64,000 bases of DNA from an uncultured Ezakiella sp. (GCF_943913045.1 NZ_CALTVH010000004.1:62001-126000); one strand, 5' to 3'; counted from the first letter of the stretch, positions 54,760 to 61,163 are shown. The notes: generated by a model from the letters alone, not told the origin. Translations and numbers: made by a program.

Positions 54760-55587
54760 TTATATATCACCATTTTCTTTAAAAGAATAATAAGAGTTGT
54801 GGCCCACCACAAAGTGGTCGAGCACGTTGATGCCCAGTATCTTACCAGCATCTACCATTCGCCTAGTCAAATTTATGTCATCAGCGGACGGCCGAACATC
54901 TCCAGACGGATGATTGTGGGCCAAAATAATTGAGCTAGCCCCCATATCAATAGCCTTTCTAAAAACCTCGCGGGGCATGGCTATGGTCTGGTTGACAGTT
55001 CCCTTTGAAATCTCATCCTCGCCAACATACCTGTAAGCCTTTTGTTCTTTAAAAAATTCTCCAAAGGCCTCTTCAGATGAAAGCTTAAAAAGTTCTTGGT
55101 CTTTTCTTATCAAGGAGTCAATCTCTTCGTTTTTGTTATTTAAAAGCAGGACAAAAAAATGCTCTTCATTGTAATGGGAAAGTTTGCTCACAAGATAAGA
55201 GCCAACCCTTTTGGTCGTTACAAAACGCTCTATGTCGACCTTGATTTCCTCTTGGTAGACGCGTTTAGACAGTTCAAAGCTAGCCATAAGTGTTGCCAAC
55301 TTTGCAGGGCCAATCCCCCTGATTTTGGCCAAGTCCCTTTGACTCATAGAAACAACTTTCCTAAGGCTCCGCCCGTTCATCTCGTAGAGCATATTGGCCA
55401 GGTCAAAGACTGAATGCTTGTGAGAGCCCGTGCCAATTAAAATTGCAAGAAGCTCTTCGTCCCGTAAATCTTGGACACCATTTTCCAAAAGCTTCTCCCT
55501 TGGAAGCAGGGAATCGTCCTCAAAAAATTCTATATCTAAATCTTCAGCGTCTTCTTTTAACATATCAGAAAAATCATAAAATTTCAT
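54760..55587 (-). CDS. radC: RadC family protein (JAB/MPN domain)
   Basis: 275 aa. An N-terminal helix-hairpin-helix part (RDEELLAILIGTG and KIRGIGPAKLATL) precedes a JAB1/MPN metalloprotease-like domain with the zinc motif AHNHPSGDVRPSADD. The name derives from a mistaken link with DNA repair in E. coli, and the true role is unknown. The stretch FGEFFKEQKAYRYVGED between the two parts looks longer than usual. Adjacent to mreC as in Bacillus, but without mreB between. Confidence 0.9.
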   Translation of the reverse strand: MKFYDFSDMLKEDAEDLDIEFFEDDSLLPREKLLENGVQDLRDEELLAILIGTGSHKHSVFDLANMLYEMNGRSLRKVVSMSQRDLAKIRGIGPAKLATLMASFELSKRVYQEEIKVDIERFVTTKRVGSYLVSKLSHYNEEHFFVLLLNNKNEEIDSLIRKDQELFKLSSEEAFGEFFKEQKAYRYVGEDEISKGTVNQTIAMPREVFRKAIDMGASSIILAHNHPSGDVRPSADDINLTRRMVDAGKILGINVLDHFVVGHNSYYSFKENGDI

Positions 55588-55595
55588 ATCCTACC

Positions 55596-56099
55596 TCAAA
55601 CAAAAAACCTATCCAAAACATCTTTTCTCTCAAGATCATTTATAATCAGTCCAATCAAAGTACCCATCAAAGTCCCCACCAAAGTAATATAAGGCAGGTA
55701 GTAAAAATATACAAAAGAAGATAGGACCATATAGCTGGTAAAAACTTGGACCAAATTATTGATAAAGGCTCCAAGAACGCTTACACCCACATAAGAAATC
55801 TTAGGGACCAATTTCAAAGCCAGGCTCATAAGTAAAATCGCAGCAATGCCCGATGGAAAAGAATATATAAAAGAAGTCGGTGAGCCAGAAAAAATTGCCA
55901 CCAAAACAGATTTCAAAGCCGCCACCAGCATAGCCTGGGATACAGGCATGTGTATAAGAGCGACCAGCAAAACAACGTTTGATAAGCCCAATCTCATACC
56001 CGGTATAGGCACTATGGGCGTCACAATAATTTCTACAAAGGAAACCATGGCAGCTAAAATTGCCACTGTACCAATCAAAGTAATATCTTTAACTCTCAT
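55596..56099 (-). CDS. Gx transporter family / heptaprenyl diphosphate synthase component I-like membrane protein
   Basis: 167 aa with five to six membrane segments. Typical of the family: IPVPGMRLGLSN-like IPIPGMRLGLSNVVLLVALI near the N-terminus and FSGSPTSFIYSFPSGIAAIL in the middle. These ECF-S-like proteins often adjoin NusG-domain-II proteins, flavinylation (ApbE) or polyprenyl-synthase genes. Here only the NusG-II partner is present, overlapping by four bases. Substrate unknown. Confidence 0.85.
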   Translation of the reverse strand: MRVKDITLIGTVAILAAMVSFVEIIVTPIVPIPGMRLGLSNVVLLVALIHMPVSQAMLVAALKSVLVAIFSGSPTSFIYSFPSGIAAILLMSLALKLVPKISYVGVSVLGAFINNLVQVFTSYMVLSSFVYFYYLPYITLVGTLMGTLIGLIINDLERKDVLDRFFV

Positions 56100-56464
56100 T
56101 TCACAATCACATCCGGATAATCATCATCGACCGCGCCCTCAATAGTCACCAGCAAATGGTTGGGCAAGCAGATAATACTTTCACCCACCCTACTAATCTT
56201 GCCCTGCTTAACGTCAAGCTTGTTTGGACAAGAAGCGCTAATAACTTGGACATAGTCGGGCCCAATCTCCAAAAGATTGTAGCCATAAGCTGTTTCAATT
56301 CTTTTTTGGGTAGTCTCATTTGAAAAAGACTTAGTATATAAAACTTGGCCATCCACCTTTACCACAACCTTGGTCCCCTGCTTTTTCGGCATGAAAAAAA
56401 TCCCAAGGCCTGATAAAATTAAAAAACCAATAATAATAAATAAATCAAATCTTGTAAGTTTCAT
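56096..56464 (-). CDS. Membrane-anchored NusG domain II protein
   Basis: 122 aa. One N-terminal span (about 8-25: LFIIIGFLILSGLGIFF) then an extracellular beta domain of the NusG-II type: KVVVKVDGQVLYTKSF and SASCPNKLDVKQGKISRVGE, where the Cys-Pro and final ICLPNHLLVTI are the family's signature. Usually associated with redox or flavin-transfer clusters; its function is unclear. It heads the unit that continues into the Gx transporter and probably radC-mre. Confidence 0.85.
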   Translation of the reverse strand: MKLTRFDLFIIIGFLILSGLGIFFMPKKQGTKVVVKVDGQVLYTKSFSNETTQKRIETAYGYNLLEIGPDYVQVISASCPNKLDVKQGKISRVGESIICLPNHLLVTIEGAVDDDYPDVIVK

Positions 56465-56569
56465 AATTCACCTATTGTAATTTTACCATACTTTGCCAAA
56501 TAAATATAGACCAAAGTTTCTACATCATCTTAAGATATTATTTCAAATATTTTTATATACTCATATCTA

Positions 56570-56598
56570 TTGACTTTGTATAATGAATTTAGTATAAT
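56570..56598 (+). promoter_or_regulatory. Promoter of the B-box protein gene
   Basis: TTGACT (56570-56575), 17 bases, TATAAT (56593-56598), about 50 bases before the ATG; a second TATAAT lies inside the spacer. Confidence 0.78.
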
Positions 56599-56649
56599 GA
56601 ATTCATAAAACTCTATATTAAATAATATAGAAGACAATAGGAGGAAGTT

Positions 56650-57132
56650 ATGAATTGTTTTTATCATAATGACAGGCCGGCTGTAGCCCAATGCGTTGAA
56701 TGCGGAAAATTTCTTTGCACAGAATGCGCATCAAAAAGAACGCCTGTAGTTTGTGATGGTTGTGCAGAAGAAATAACACAAGCCTACCAAACAAATGAAA
56801 AAATAAGCAAAGAAAAATTTAAAAAATCAGTGAAAATTGCAGCAATTATTGGTGCATTGATGGGAATATATTTGATCCTTGAAGCACTTGGGGGTGGCAG
56901 CATTGCAGGGGCAATTCTTATGATCCCTGCAGGCCTTGCAATGGTCGTAATTTGTGCAGGCCTACCCTTTGGATGGAGATCATTTAACAAATATAGACAA
57001 AAACTAAACTTTATCCTCATCCTACCAATTGCAGGCTGGATATTTTATTTTTCTTTAAAACTAACTTACTCATTTATGGTAGGATGGTTATTGATGATAA
57101 AATCATTATTGCAATATAAAGAAATTAGATAA
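56650..57132 (+). CDS. B-box-type zinc-finger membrane protein
   Basis: 160 aa. The first 45 residues form a zinc finger: CFYHNDRPAVAQCVECGKFL, then CTECASKRTPVVCDGC, with eight possible Cys/His ligands in a B-box arrangement. A charged linker (EKISKEKFKKS) and three hydrophobic segments follow (about 62-80, 85-106, 120-140). Such proteins are found in many Firmicutes but have no known role. Own promoter and terminator, so monocistronic. Confidence 0.8.
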   Translation: MNCFYHNDRPAVAQCVECGKFLCTECASKRTPVVCDGCAEEITQAYQTNEKISKEKFKKSVKIAAIIGALMGIYLILEALGGGSIAGAILMIPAGLAMVVICAGLPFGWRSFNKYRQKLNFILILPIAGWIFYFSLKLTYSFMVGWLLMIKSLLQYKEIR

Positions 57133-57142
57133 AACATAAAAT

Positions 57143-57179
57143 TGCCGTCCCATTAGTTAATAATGCAGGACGGTTTTTT
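57143..57179 (+). terminator. Terminator of the B-box gene
   Basis: Stem CCGTCC (57145-57150) with GGACGG (57168-57173), inner CATTA/TAATG pairing, then seven T/A-rich bases. Confidence 0.85.
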
Positions 57180-57269
57180 ATATGAATTTTAAAATAGAAA
57201 AAAGCAATAATAAAAATTATTTACTATTAATATTTATTGTGATAAGATATCCTAAAGGAAGTGATAAAT

Positions 57270-57953
57270 ATGGAAACATTAGAAACATTAGAAATATTAA
57301 AAAGACTCTTAATCGCTTCACTTTTGGGTGCATTAATTGGAGTCGAACGCGAACGAAAACATAGGGCAGCAGGACTCAGGACCCATATAATCGTCTCTGT
57401 TGCAACTTGCCTAATCATGCTTGTATCAATAGATGGCTTCAAGGCCTTTTATGGTGACGAAACTTGGGACGCAACTAGATTTGCAGGCCAAGCCATTTCT
57501 GGGATCGGCTTCCTAGGCGCAGGGACAATCCTTCAAAAGAAAGACGTGATCAAAGGCCTTACAACTGCAGCCACCCTCTGGCTATGTGCTGCCAACGGAC
57601 TAGCTGTTGGCATAGGCTATTACAAGGGAGCAGTATTTGCAACCATCATCTGCCTGATCACCCTTATAAATTTAAAATTCTTAACTGACTTTTTGAACAA
57701 AAAAGAAACTATCAGCTACTTAATGACATTTGATAACAACAAATTTGAACGCAAAGAATTTAAGGCTGTATGTGAAGAAGAAGCTATAGAAATACGGTCA
57801 CTAAATTTAGAAGAGGAAAAAAACGACGATATCTCGACTATAGTCTGTACCCTAGCCTATCCCAAAAATTATAATATAGACAGCTTCTTAGAAATTCTCA
57901 AAGAAGAATTAAATTTAAGTAAAGCCATCAACAAAGAAGATTTGCAGCCCTAA
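57270..57953 (+). CDS. MgtC/SapB family membrane protein
   Basis: 227 aa from ATG 57270 (AAAGGAAG upstream; a GTG three codons earlier is less well placed). The MgtC core is evident: LLGALIGVERERKHRAAGLR, GQAISGIGFLGAGTILQ, GLTTAATLWLCAANGLAVG, then four membrane spans in all and a cytosolic ACT-like C-terminal domain. The family affects magnesium adaptation and membrane potential; true transport is not established. Single gene. Confidence 0.92.
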   Translation: METLETLEILKRLLIASLLGALIGVERERKHRAAGLRTHIIVSVATCLIMLVSIDGFKAFYGDETWDATRFAGQAISGIGFLGAGTILQKKDVIKGLTTAATLWLCAANGLAVGIGYYKGAVFATIICLITLINLKFLTDFLNKKETISYLMTFDNNKFERKEFKAVCEEEAIEIRSLNLEEEKNDDISTIVCTLAYPKNYNIDSFLEILKEELNLSKAINKEDLQP

Positions 57954-57965
57954 GGCTGCTTTTTT
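57944..57965 (+). terminator. Terminator overlapping the mgtC stop codon
   Basis: Stem GCAGCC (57944-57949) with GGCTGC (57954-57959) followed by TTTTTT. The TAA stop (57951-57953) lies in the four-base loop, so the stem includes the last sense codons. Confidence 0.85.
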
Positions 57966-58031
57966 TATGTAGAAAAATGTTCAATATTTTTTGTTGATGT
58001 GATATTTTTTAAAGCAATAAGCGTTAAAATT

Positions 58032-58175
58032 AAAAATATCTCACGCATACAAGATGCGATCGATATTTTTCGGTCCACATAAAGTTGACCCTACAAACGT
58101 GCTTACACATAAGCGTAGATTAAATTAATTTATCTATTTTATCGCTCTGCGGCTGTAGGGGCGACTTTATGTCGC
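58032..58175. repeat. Palindromic repeat element, copy A
   Basis: The first 72 bases (58032-58103) match 58966-59037 at 64 of 72 positions. Bases 1-39 form a hairpin (9 bp, 3x3 internal loop, 5 bp, 5-base loop). Its inner segment around ACATAAAGT...CCCTACA is repeated inverted at 58154-58172 (TGTAGGGGCGACTTTATGT), giving MITE-like terminal inverted repeats. No coding capacity. Confidence 0.75.
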
Positions 58176-58200
58176 CCAAAAGTCTTGCCACAAAAACTCT

Positions 58201-58240
58201 TAAAAAAATAAAGAGCATTACGCCCTTTTAGAAATAATTT
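58201..58240. repeat. 40-bp direct repeat, copy 1 (terminator-like on the minus strand)
   Basis: One mismatch with 58505-58544. It contains AAAGAGC-ATTAC-GCCCTTT; read on the minus strand, a hairpin followed by ATTTTTTT, so it may work as a Rho-independent terminator. Confidence 0.8.
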
Positions 58241-58254
58241 GCGAGGGAAAATTG

Positions 58255-58371
58255 ATGAATTTTTGTAGGTTCGACTGGAAGAAACTAAAAAATATGGCCG
58301 GAATTCTCCTCAGACTCTTGTCCTCAATCGTTTTTCCCTTCGGTCTAACGATTGAACAAGAGGTTGCGTGA
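58255..58371 (+). CDS. Tiny ORF 1 downstream of the direct repeat (uncertain)
   Basis: 38 codons, MNFCRFDWKKLKNMAGILLR then a hydrophobic stretch ending LTIEQEVA. GAGGG lies seven bases before the ATG. A basic start with a hydrophobic second half would fit a small membrane peptide, but the frame lies over the stems of the palindromic element at 58282-58466, so it may be chance. Confidence 0.2.
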   Translation: MNFCRFDWKKLKNMAGILLRLLSSIVFPFGLTIEQEVA

Positions 58372-58466
58372 GTCAACGCTTACCAATCATCTTCACGCTT
58401 TCGCGTTCGATTCTTGGGCGTGGCTGCAACCGGCCTCTACCAACGCTTCGCGTTATTTTTTAGTTT
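58282..58466. repeat. Multibranched palindromic element (possible structured RNA or MITE)
   Basis: Closing arms AAACTAAAAAATA (58282-58294) and TATTTTTTAGTTT (58454-58466), 13 bp, perfect. Inside: GGCCGG/CCGGCC; a 15-bp interrupted hairpin (58315-58362: CTCTTGT..CAATCGTT..AACGATTG..ACAAGAG); an arm GGTTGC/GCAACC (58362-58431) enclosing CCAATC..TTGG. The sum of stems is a three-way-junction fold, unlikely by chance. Confidence 0.6.
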
Positions 58467-58504
58467 TTAATAAGAATGTAGCGAAATTAACCGCAAATTC
58501 AGGA

Positions 58505-58544
58505 TAAAAAAATAAAGAGCATTACGCCCTTTAAGAAATAATTT
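58505..58544. repeat. 40-bp direct repeat, copy 2 (terminator-like on the minus strand)
   Basis: Second copy of the 58201-58240 sequence, located about 125 bases downstream of tRNA-Leu in the tRNA's reading direction; it could terminate the tRNA transcript. Confidence 0.8.
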
Positions 58545-58558
58545 AGGAGGATAATTAG

Positions 58559-58654
58559 ATGAAAAACGCGCAGTACAGAATGAGAGGGAGTGAGGTGGGC
58601 TTACTGCCCTCCGCAGGGACCGACCATTCGAAACAAGCGTTTTTCGCTAATTAG
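58559..58654 (+). CDS. Tiny ORF 2 downstream of the direct repeat (uncertain)
   Basis: 31 codons, starting MKNAQYRMRGSEVGLLPSAG and ending HSKQAFFAN. It has an excellent TAGGAGG eight bases before the ATG. Its first and last codons fall in the two arms of an inverted repeat (GAAAAACGC / GCGTTTTTC), so the segment may be an RNA structure rather than a gene. Opposite to the tRNA. No family recognised. Confidence 0.25.
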   Translation: MKNAQYRMRGSEVGLLPSAGTDHSKQAFFAN

Positions 58655-58669
58655 ACCCTAAATTAAATT

Positions 58670-58746
58670 TGGTACGGGTGAAGAGACTCGAACTCCCAAA
58701 AACACGGACCTGAACCGTGCGCGTATGCCAATTCCGCCACACCCGC
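58670..58746 (-). tRNA. tRNA-Leu (CAG) without long variable arm
   Basis: 77 nt with encoded CCA (58672-58670). Acceptor GCGGGTG / CACCCGT; D-arm with Leu-type loop (GAATTGGCATA); anticodon stem CACGG/CCGTG around TTCAGGT, anticodon CAG; T-arm GGGAG-TTCGAGT-CTCTT (two G-U pairs); discriminator A73. Between the anticodon and T stems are only five T, where tRNA-Leu normally has an extra arm of 12 or more bases. Possibly a functional oddity, possibly a tRNA pseudogene. Confidence 0.8.
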
Positions 58747-58772
58747 TTATAAAATATTGAATTATTTCTGAT
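58713..58772. repeat. 60-bp direct repeat, copy 1 (tRNA-Leu 5' half plus upstream flank)
   Basis: Identical to 58902-58961, 189 bases apart. It covers the tRNA-Leu 5' half up to the anticodon stem and 26 bases upstream of the tRNA. Confidence 0.92.
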
Positions 58773-58901
58773 TGACCATATACTGGCCGTAAAATTCTAC
58801 AATCGAGCTTCGTTGTCACTCGCTCTCTTGTGAATTTCTGACATGAGACCTGCTAGCCAATCGATCTTCGCTTTCGCTCGCTCTCTTGGGCTAGGGCTTC
58901 A

Positions 58902-58961
58902 AACCGTGCGCGTATGCCAATTCCGCCACACCCGCTTATAAAATATTGAATTATTTCTGAT
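58902..58961. repeat. 60-bp direct repeat, copy 2: truncated tRNA-Leu 5' half
   Basis: Contains the first 34 nt of the tRNA (58935-58902 on the minus strand) and the same upstream flank, but no 3' half. A tRNA fragment, not a working gene. Confidence 0.92.
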
Positions 58962-58965
58962 AATT

Positions 58966-59100
58966 AAAAACATTTCACGCATTCAAGATGCGATCAATGT
59001 TTTTCGGGCCACATAAAGTCGCCCCTACAAACGTGCTGAACAATATCCATAGAATAAATATCTCCATTTGAAATACCGCTCTGCGATGTAGCGGTCGCGG
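58966..59100. repeat. Palindromic repeat element, copy B
   Basis: 72 bases (58966-59037) align to copy A. Two base pairs of the hairpin differ by compensatory change relative to A (T-A to C-G at stem pair 6, C-G to T-A at pair 9). A further similar block with CGCTCTGCG follows at 59077-59085, as in copy A at 58142-58150. Confidence 0.75.
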
Positions 59101-59183
59101 TTAATCCCGACCATTTAGGACCCGATGCCGGATTCATTCCTGTTGAGGGTTCTAAGAAATACCATCCTTTATTTAACATTCTT

Positions 59184-59212
59184 ATTATATAGAACTCGCC
59201 TCAAATTGTCAA
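59184..59212 (-). promoter_or_regulatory. Consensus promoter with no gene directly downstream
   Basis: Minus-strand TTGACA (59212-59207), 17 bases, TATAAT (59189-59184). It points into about 430 bases of repeats before tRNA-Leu. It lies just beyond the ridA terminator, so it starts a new transcript. Confidence 0.8.
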
Positions 59213-59238
59213 CACACGCCCCTTACATTTCAAATAAC

Positions 59239-59264
59239 AAAAAATGCATGGATTTCTCCATGCA
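59239..59264 (-). terminator. Terminator of the obgE-ridA run
   Basis: Minus-strand stem TGCATGGA / TCCATGCA, four-base GAAA loop, followed by six T; eight bases after the ridA stop. Confidence 0.9.
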
Positions 59265-59271
59265 CTCATCT

Positions 59272-59649
59272 TTATCCTAGATATGCGATTGCTTCGATTT
59301 CGATTCTGGCATCCTTTGGTAGTCTAGCTACTTCTACGCATGATCTGGCTGGTTTGTGGTCGCCAAAGAATTCTGCGTATTCTTCGTTAACTGCTGCGAA
59401 GTCGTTCATATCTTTTACAAAGATATTTACTTTCATAATATTTTTAATGTCCCCGCCTGCTGTTTTAACGATTTCCAAAACATTGGTTAGTGATGTGCGG
59501 GCTGCTTTTTTAATGCAATCTGAAACGAGTTCTCCACTTGCTGGGTCGATTGGAAGTTGTCCGCTGGTAAATACAAATTTTTCTGCGGCCATGCCTTGTA
59601 CATATGGGCCAACTGCGCCCGGTGCCTTATCGGTGTTCAATACTTTCAT
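59272..59649 (-). CDS. ridA: RidA family reactive enamine/imine deaminase
   Basis: 125 aa from ATG 59649, with AGGAGG ahead of it; the longer frame runs into rsfS. YjgF/RidA features: KAPGAVGPYVQGM, FVFTSGQLPIDPASGELV, and the C-terminal PARSCVEVARLPKDARIEIE with the catalytic Arg. It hydrolyses 2-aminoacrylate-type intermediates, protecting PLP enzymes. Last gene of the long minus-strand run. Confidence 0.94.
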   Translation of the reverse strand: MKVLNTDKAPGAVGPYVQGMAAEKFVFTSGQLPIDPASGELVSDCIKKAARTSLTNVLEIVKTAGGDIKNIMKVNIFVKDMNDFAAVNEEYAEFFGDHKPARSCVEVARLPKDARIEIEAIAYLG

Positions 59650-59659
59650 AATGTCCTCC

Positions 59660-59992
59660 TTATTCTTCTGTTTCCTTCCACAAGCGTTCAAGATCATAGT
59701 ACTTGCGTGCTGTAACCTCAAAGATGTGAACAATTATATCTCCAAAATCTAGCAAGAGCCACTCGCTGGATTTTTTGGACATGGGATTTTCTAAGCTATA
59801 GCCAGCTTTTTCCATTTCATATAAGACATTGTCGGCAATACTGTTTAGCTGGTTGACGTTGGCAGCCCCTGCGATTACAAAGTAATCTGCAAAGCTTGAA
59901 CGCTCTTTGATATCAATGATTTCAATATCATAACCCAGTTTGTTTTCAATTGCCTTCTCAATAATTTCTAATTTATTTTCTATATCTTTCAC
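59660..59992 (-). CDS. rsfS: Ribosomal silencing factor RsfS
   Basis: 110 aa binding L14 to block 50S-30S joining when nutrients fall. Family stretches: IEIIDIKERSSFADYFVIA, VYNQLNSIAD-like NVNQLNSIADNVLYEMEK, and WLLLDFGDIIVHIFEVTARKYYDLERLW. It starts with GTG in a GTGA overlap with the yqeK stop; GGGGAG lies upstream. Confidence 0.94.
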   Translation of the reverse strand: MKDIENKLEIIEKAIENKLGYDIEIIDIKERSSFADYFVIAGAANVNQLNSIADNVLYEMEKAGYSLENPMSKKSSEWLLLDFGDIIVHIFEVTARKYYDLERLWKETEE

Positions 59993-60573
59993 TTTATCTC
60001 CCCTTGTTTTGTAATTTTTAAGTAATAGTTCCTTGCTTCAAGCGAGGTCCCAGCAATATAGCGGTCATTTCTGATCAGATGGGCCAGATTTTCGTTTAAA
60101 ATTTCATACATGGTCCTGTCCAAATCAACCTTTGCCATGGCGCGGAAGTCATCAATAAATTCATAGTTTCTAGCGGGCTCAATCATATCCGCAATGTAGA
60201 CGATCTTTTCCAAATCTGACATGGCTGGTCGGCCAGTGATGTGGTTTTTAATCGCATTTAAAACATCTTCCTCCTCTATGCCGAAAATATTTTTTGCTAT
60301 ATAAGTGGACAGGGCCCCGTGGACCAGATTGTACTCTGCCCTCTCCTCTTCACTTAATATTATACCCCAGTCCTGGACCTTTTGCAATGTTTTTTCCCGA
60401 CTCTTCCACTTGCCTGAGTCGTGTAGAATGCCTGCCATCTCAGCTTTTTTATCGTCAACTCCATGGATGTGAGCCAATTCAACCGCTGTTTCCATCACGC
60501 GAATCGAATGGCCATAGCGAAATTCGTCCAAGTTTTCCCGCAAAAATTCTAACACTTTTTCTAATTCGTACAT
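59989..60573 (-). CDS. yqeK: HD-domain hydrolase YqeK (bis-tetraphosphate hydrolase family)
   Basis: 194 aa from ATG 60573 (GGAG upstream). HD metal residues: HSIRVMETAVELA, AGILHDSGKW, and NAIKNHITGRPAMSDLEKIVYIADMIEP. The family splits Ap4A symmetrically. The nadD-yqeK-rsfS order is standard in Firmicutes; it overlaps both. Confidence 0.92.
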   Translation of the reverse strand: MYELEKVLEFLRENLDEFRYGHSIRVMETAVELAHIHGVDDKKAEMAGILHDSGKWKSREKTLQKVQDWGIILSEEERAEYNLVHGALSTYIAKNIFGIEEEDVLNAIKNHITGRPAMSDLEKIVYIADMIEPARNYEFIDDFRAMAKVDLDRTMYEILNENLAHLIRNDRYIAGTSLEARNYYLKITKQGEIK

Positions 60574-61163
60574 CCGCAAAGCTCCTTGAAGTCAATATCT
60601 TTTAAAAATTCATAGGCCCTATCTGTCACGTAAAATCTCACGTCTTCACCCGCCTTTAGTCTCTTTCTAACAAAGGATGAGGACATTTCAAATATGGGGT
60701 TGTCTACAAAATAAAAGCGGTCCTTGTATTTTTCGTACAAGTCGTGAGCCGCAAATTCGTAGCCACCCCTTTTCATAACTATAACCCTGGCTAGCTTTAA
60801 AATCTCCTCTGCATTCTTCCACTTTGGCAAAGACAAAAACGAATCCATGCCCACAACTATGGCCAAGTCTTCGTGTGTCTTCTTAAAGTGCTCCAAAGTT
60901 TTATAAGTGTAGGACTCGCCCGCCTGCCTAAACTCGTAATCGCTAACGGTTACTCCCTCGATTTCGCCAAAAACGATCTTGGCCAGCTCTAGCCTAGTCG
61001 CATCGTCCAAGCACTCCAGGTCCTTGTGGGGAGGATTGCCAGTTGGCATGACTAAAAAATTGTCAAAGTCCAGGCTGTCCACCAAATATTTTACATTTAA
61101 AACATGGGCAATTGTTGGCGGATTAAAAGCTCCGCCAAAAATAATCGTGCCAAACTTTTCCAT
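60561..61163 (-). CDS. nadD: Nicotinate-nucleotide adenylyltransferase
   Basis: 200 aa. Forms deamido-NAD from NaMN and ATP. N-terminal GGAFNPPTIAHVLN carries the (H/T)xxH nucleotide-binding motif, and the C-terminal SSSFVRKRLKAGEDVRFYV is the ISSTxIR equivalent. TAATG overlap with yhbY. It supplies NAD for, among others, the hydrogenase. Confidence 0.94.
   Translation of the reverse strand: MEKFGTIIFGGAFNPPTIAHVLNVKYLVDSLDFDNFLVMPTGNPPHKDLECLDDATRLELAKIVFGEIEGVTVSDYEFRQAGESYTYKTLEHFKKTHEDLAIVVGMDSFLSLPKWKNAEEILKLARVIVMKRGGYEFAAHDLYEKYKDRFYFVDNPIFEMSSSFVRKRLKAGEDVRFYVTDRAYEFLKDIDFKELCGCTN

Noticed and set aside
58670..58746. Calling the tRNA a normal tRNA-Leu
   Set aside because: The length (77 nt with CCA) and five-base variable loop do not fit any standard class II tRNA, so it is reported as atypical.
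58994..59179. 61-codon minus-strand frame beginning MLNKGWYFLEPSTGMNPASG
   Set aside because: Its ATG lies within a few bases of the promoter -10, so the transcript could not carry a ribosome-binding site, and the frame runs through repeat element B.
57954..59271. CRISPR array or prophage attachment site as explanation of the repeats
   Set aside because: Repeats are few, of different kinds and irregularly spaced, and no cas, integrase or phage gene is present.
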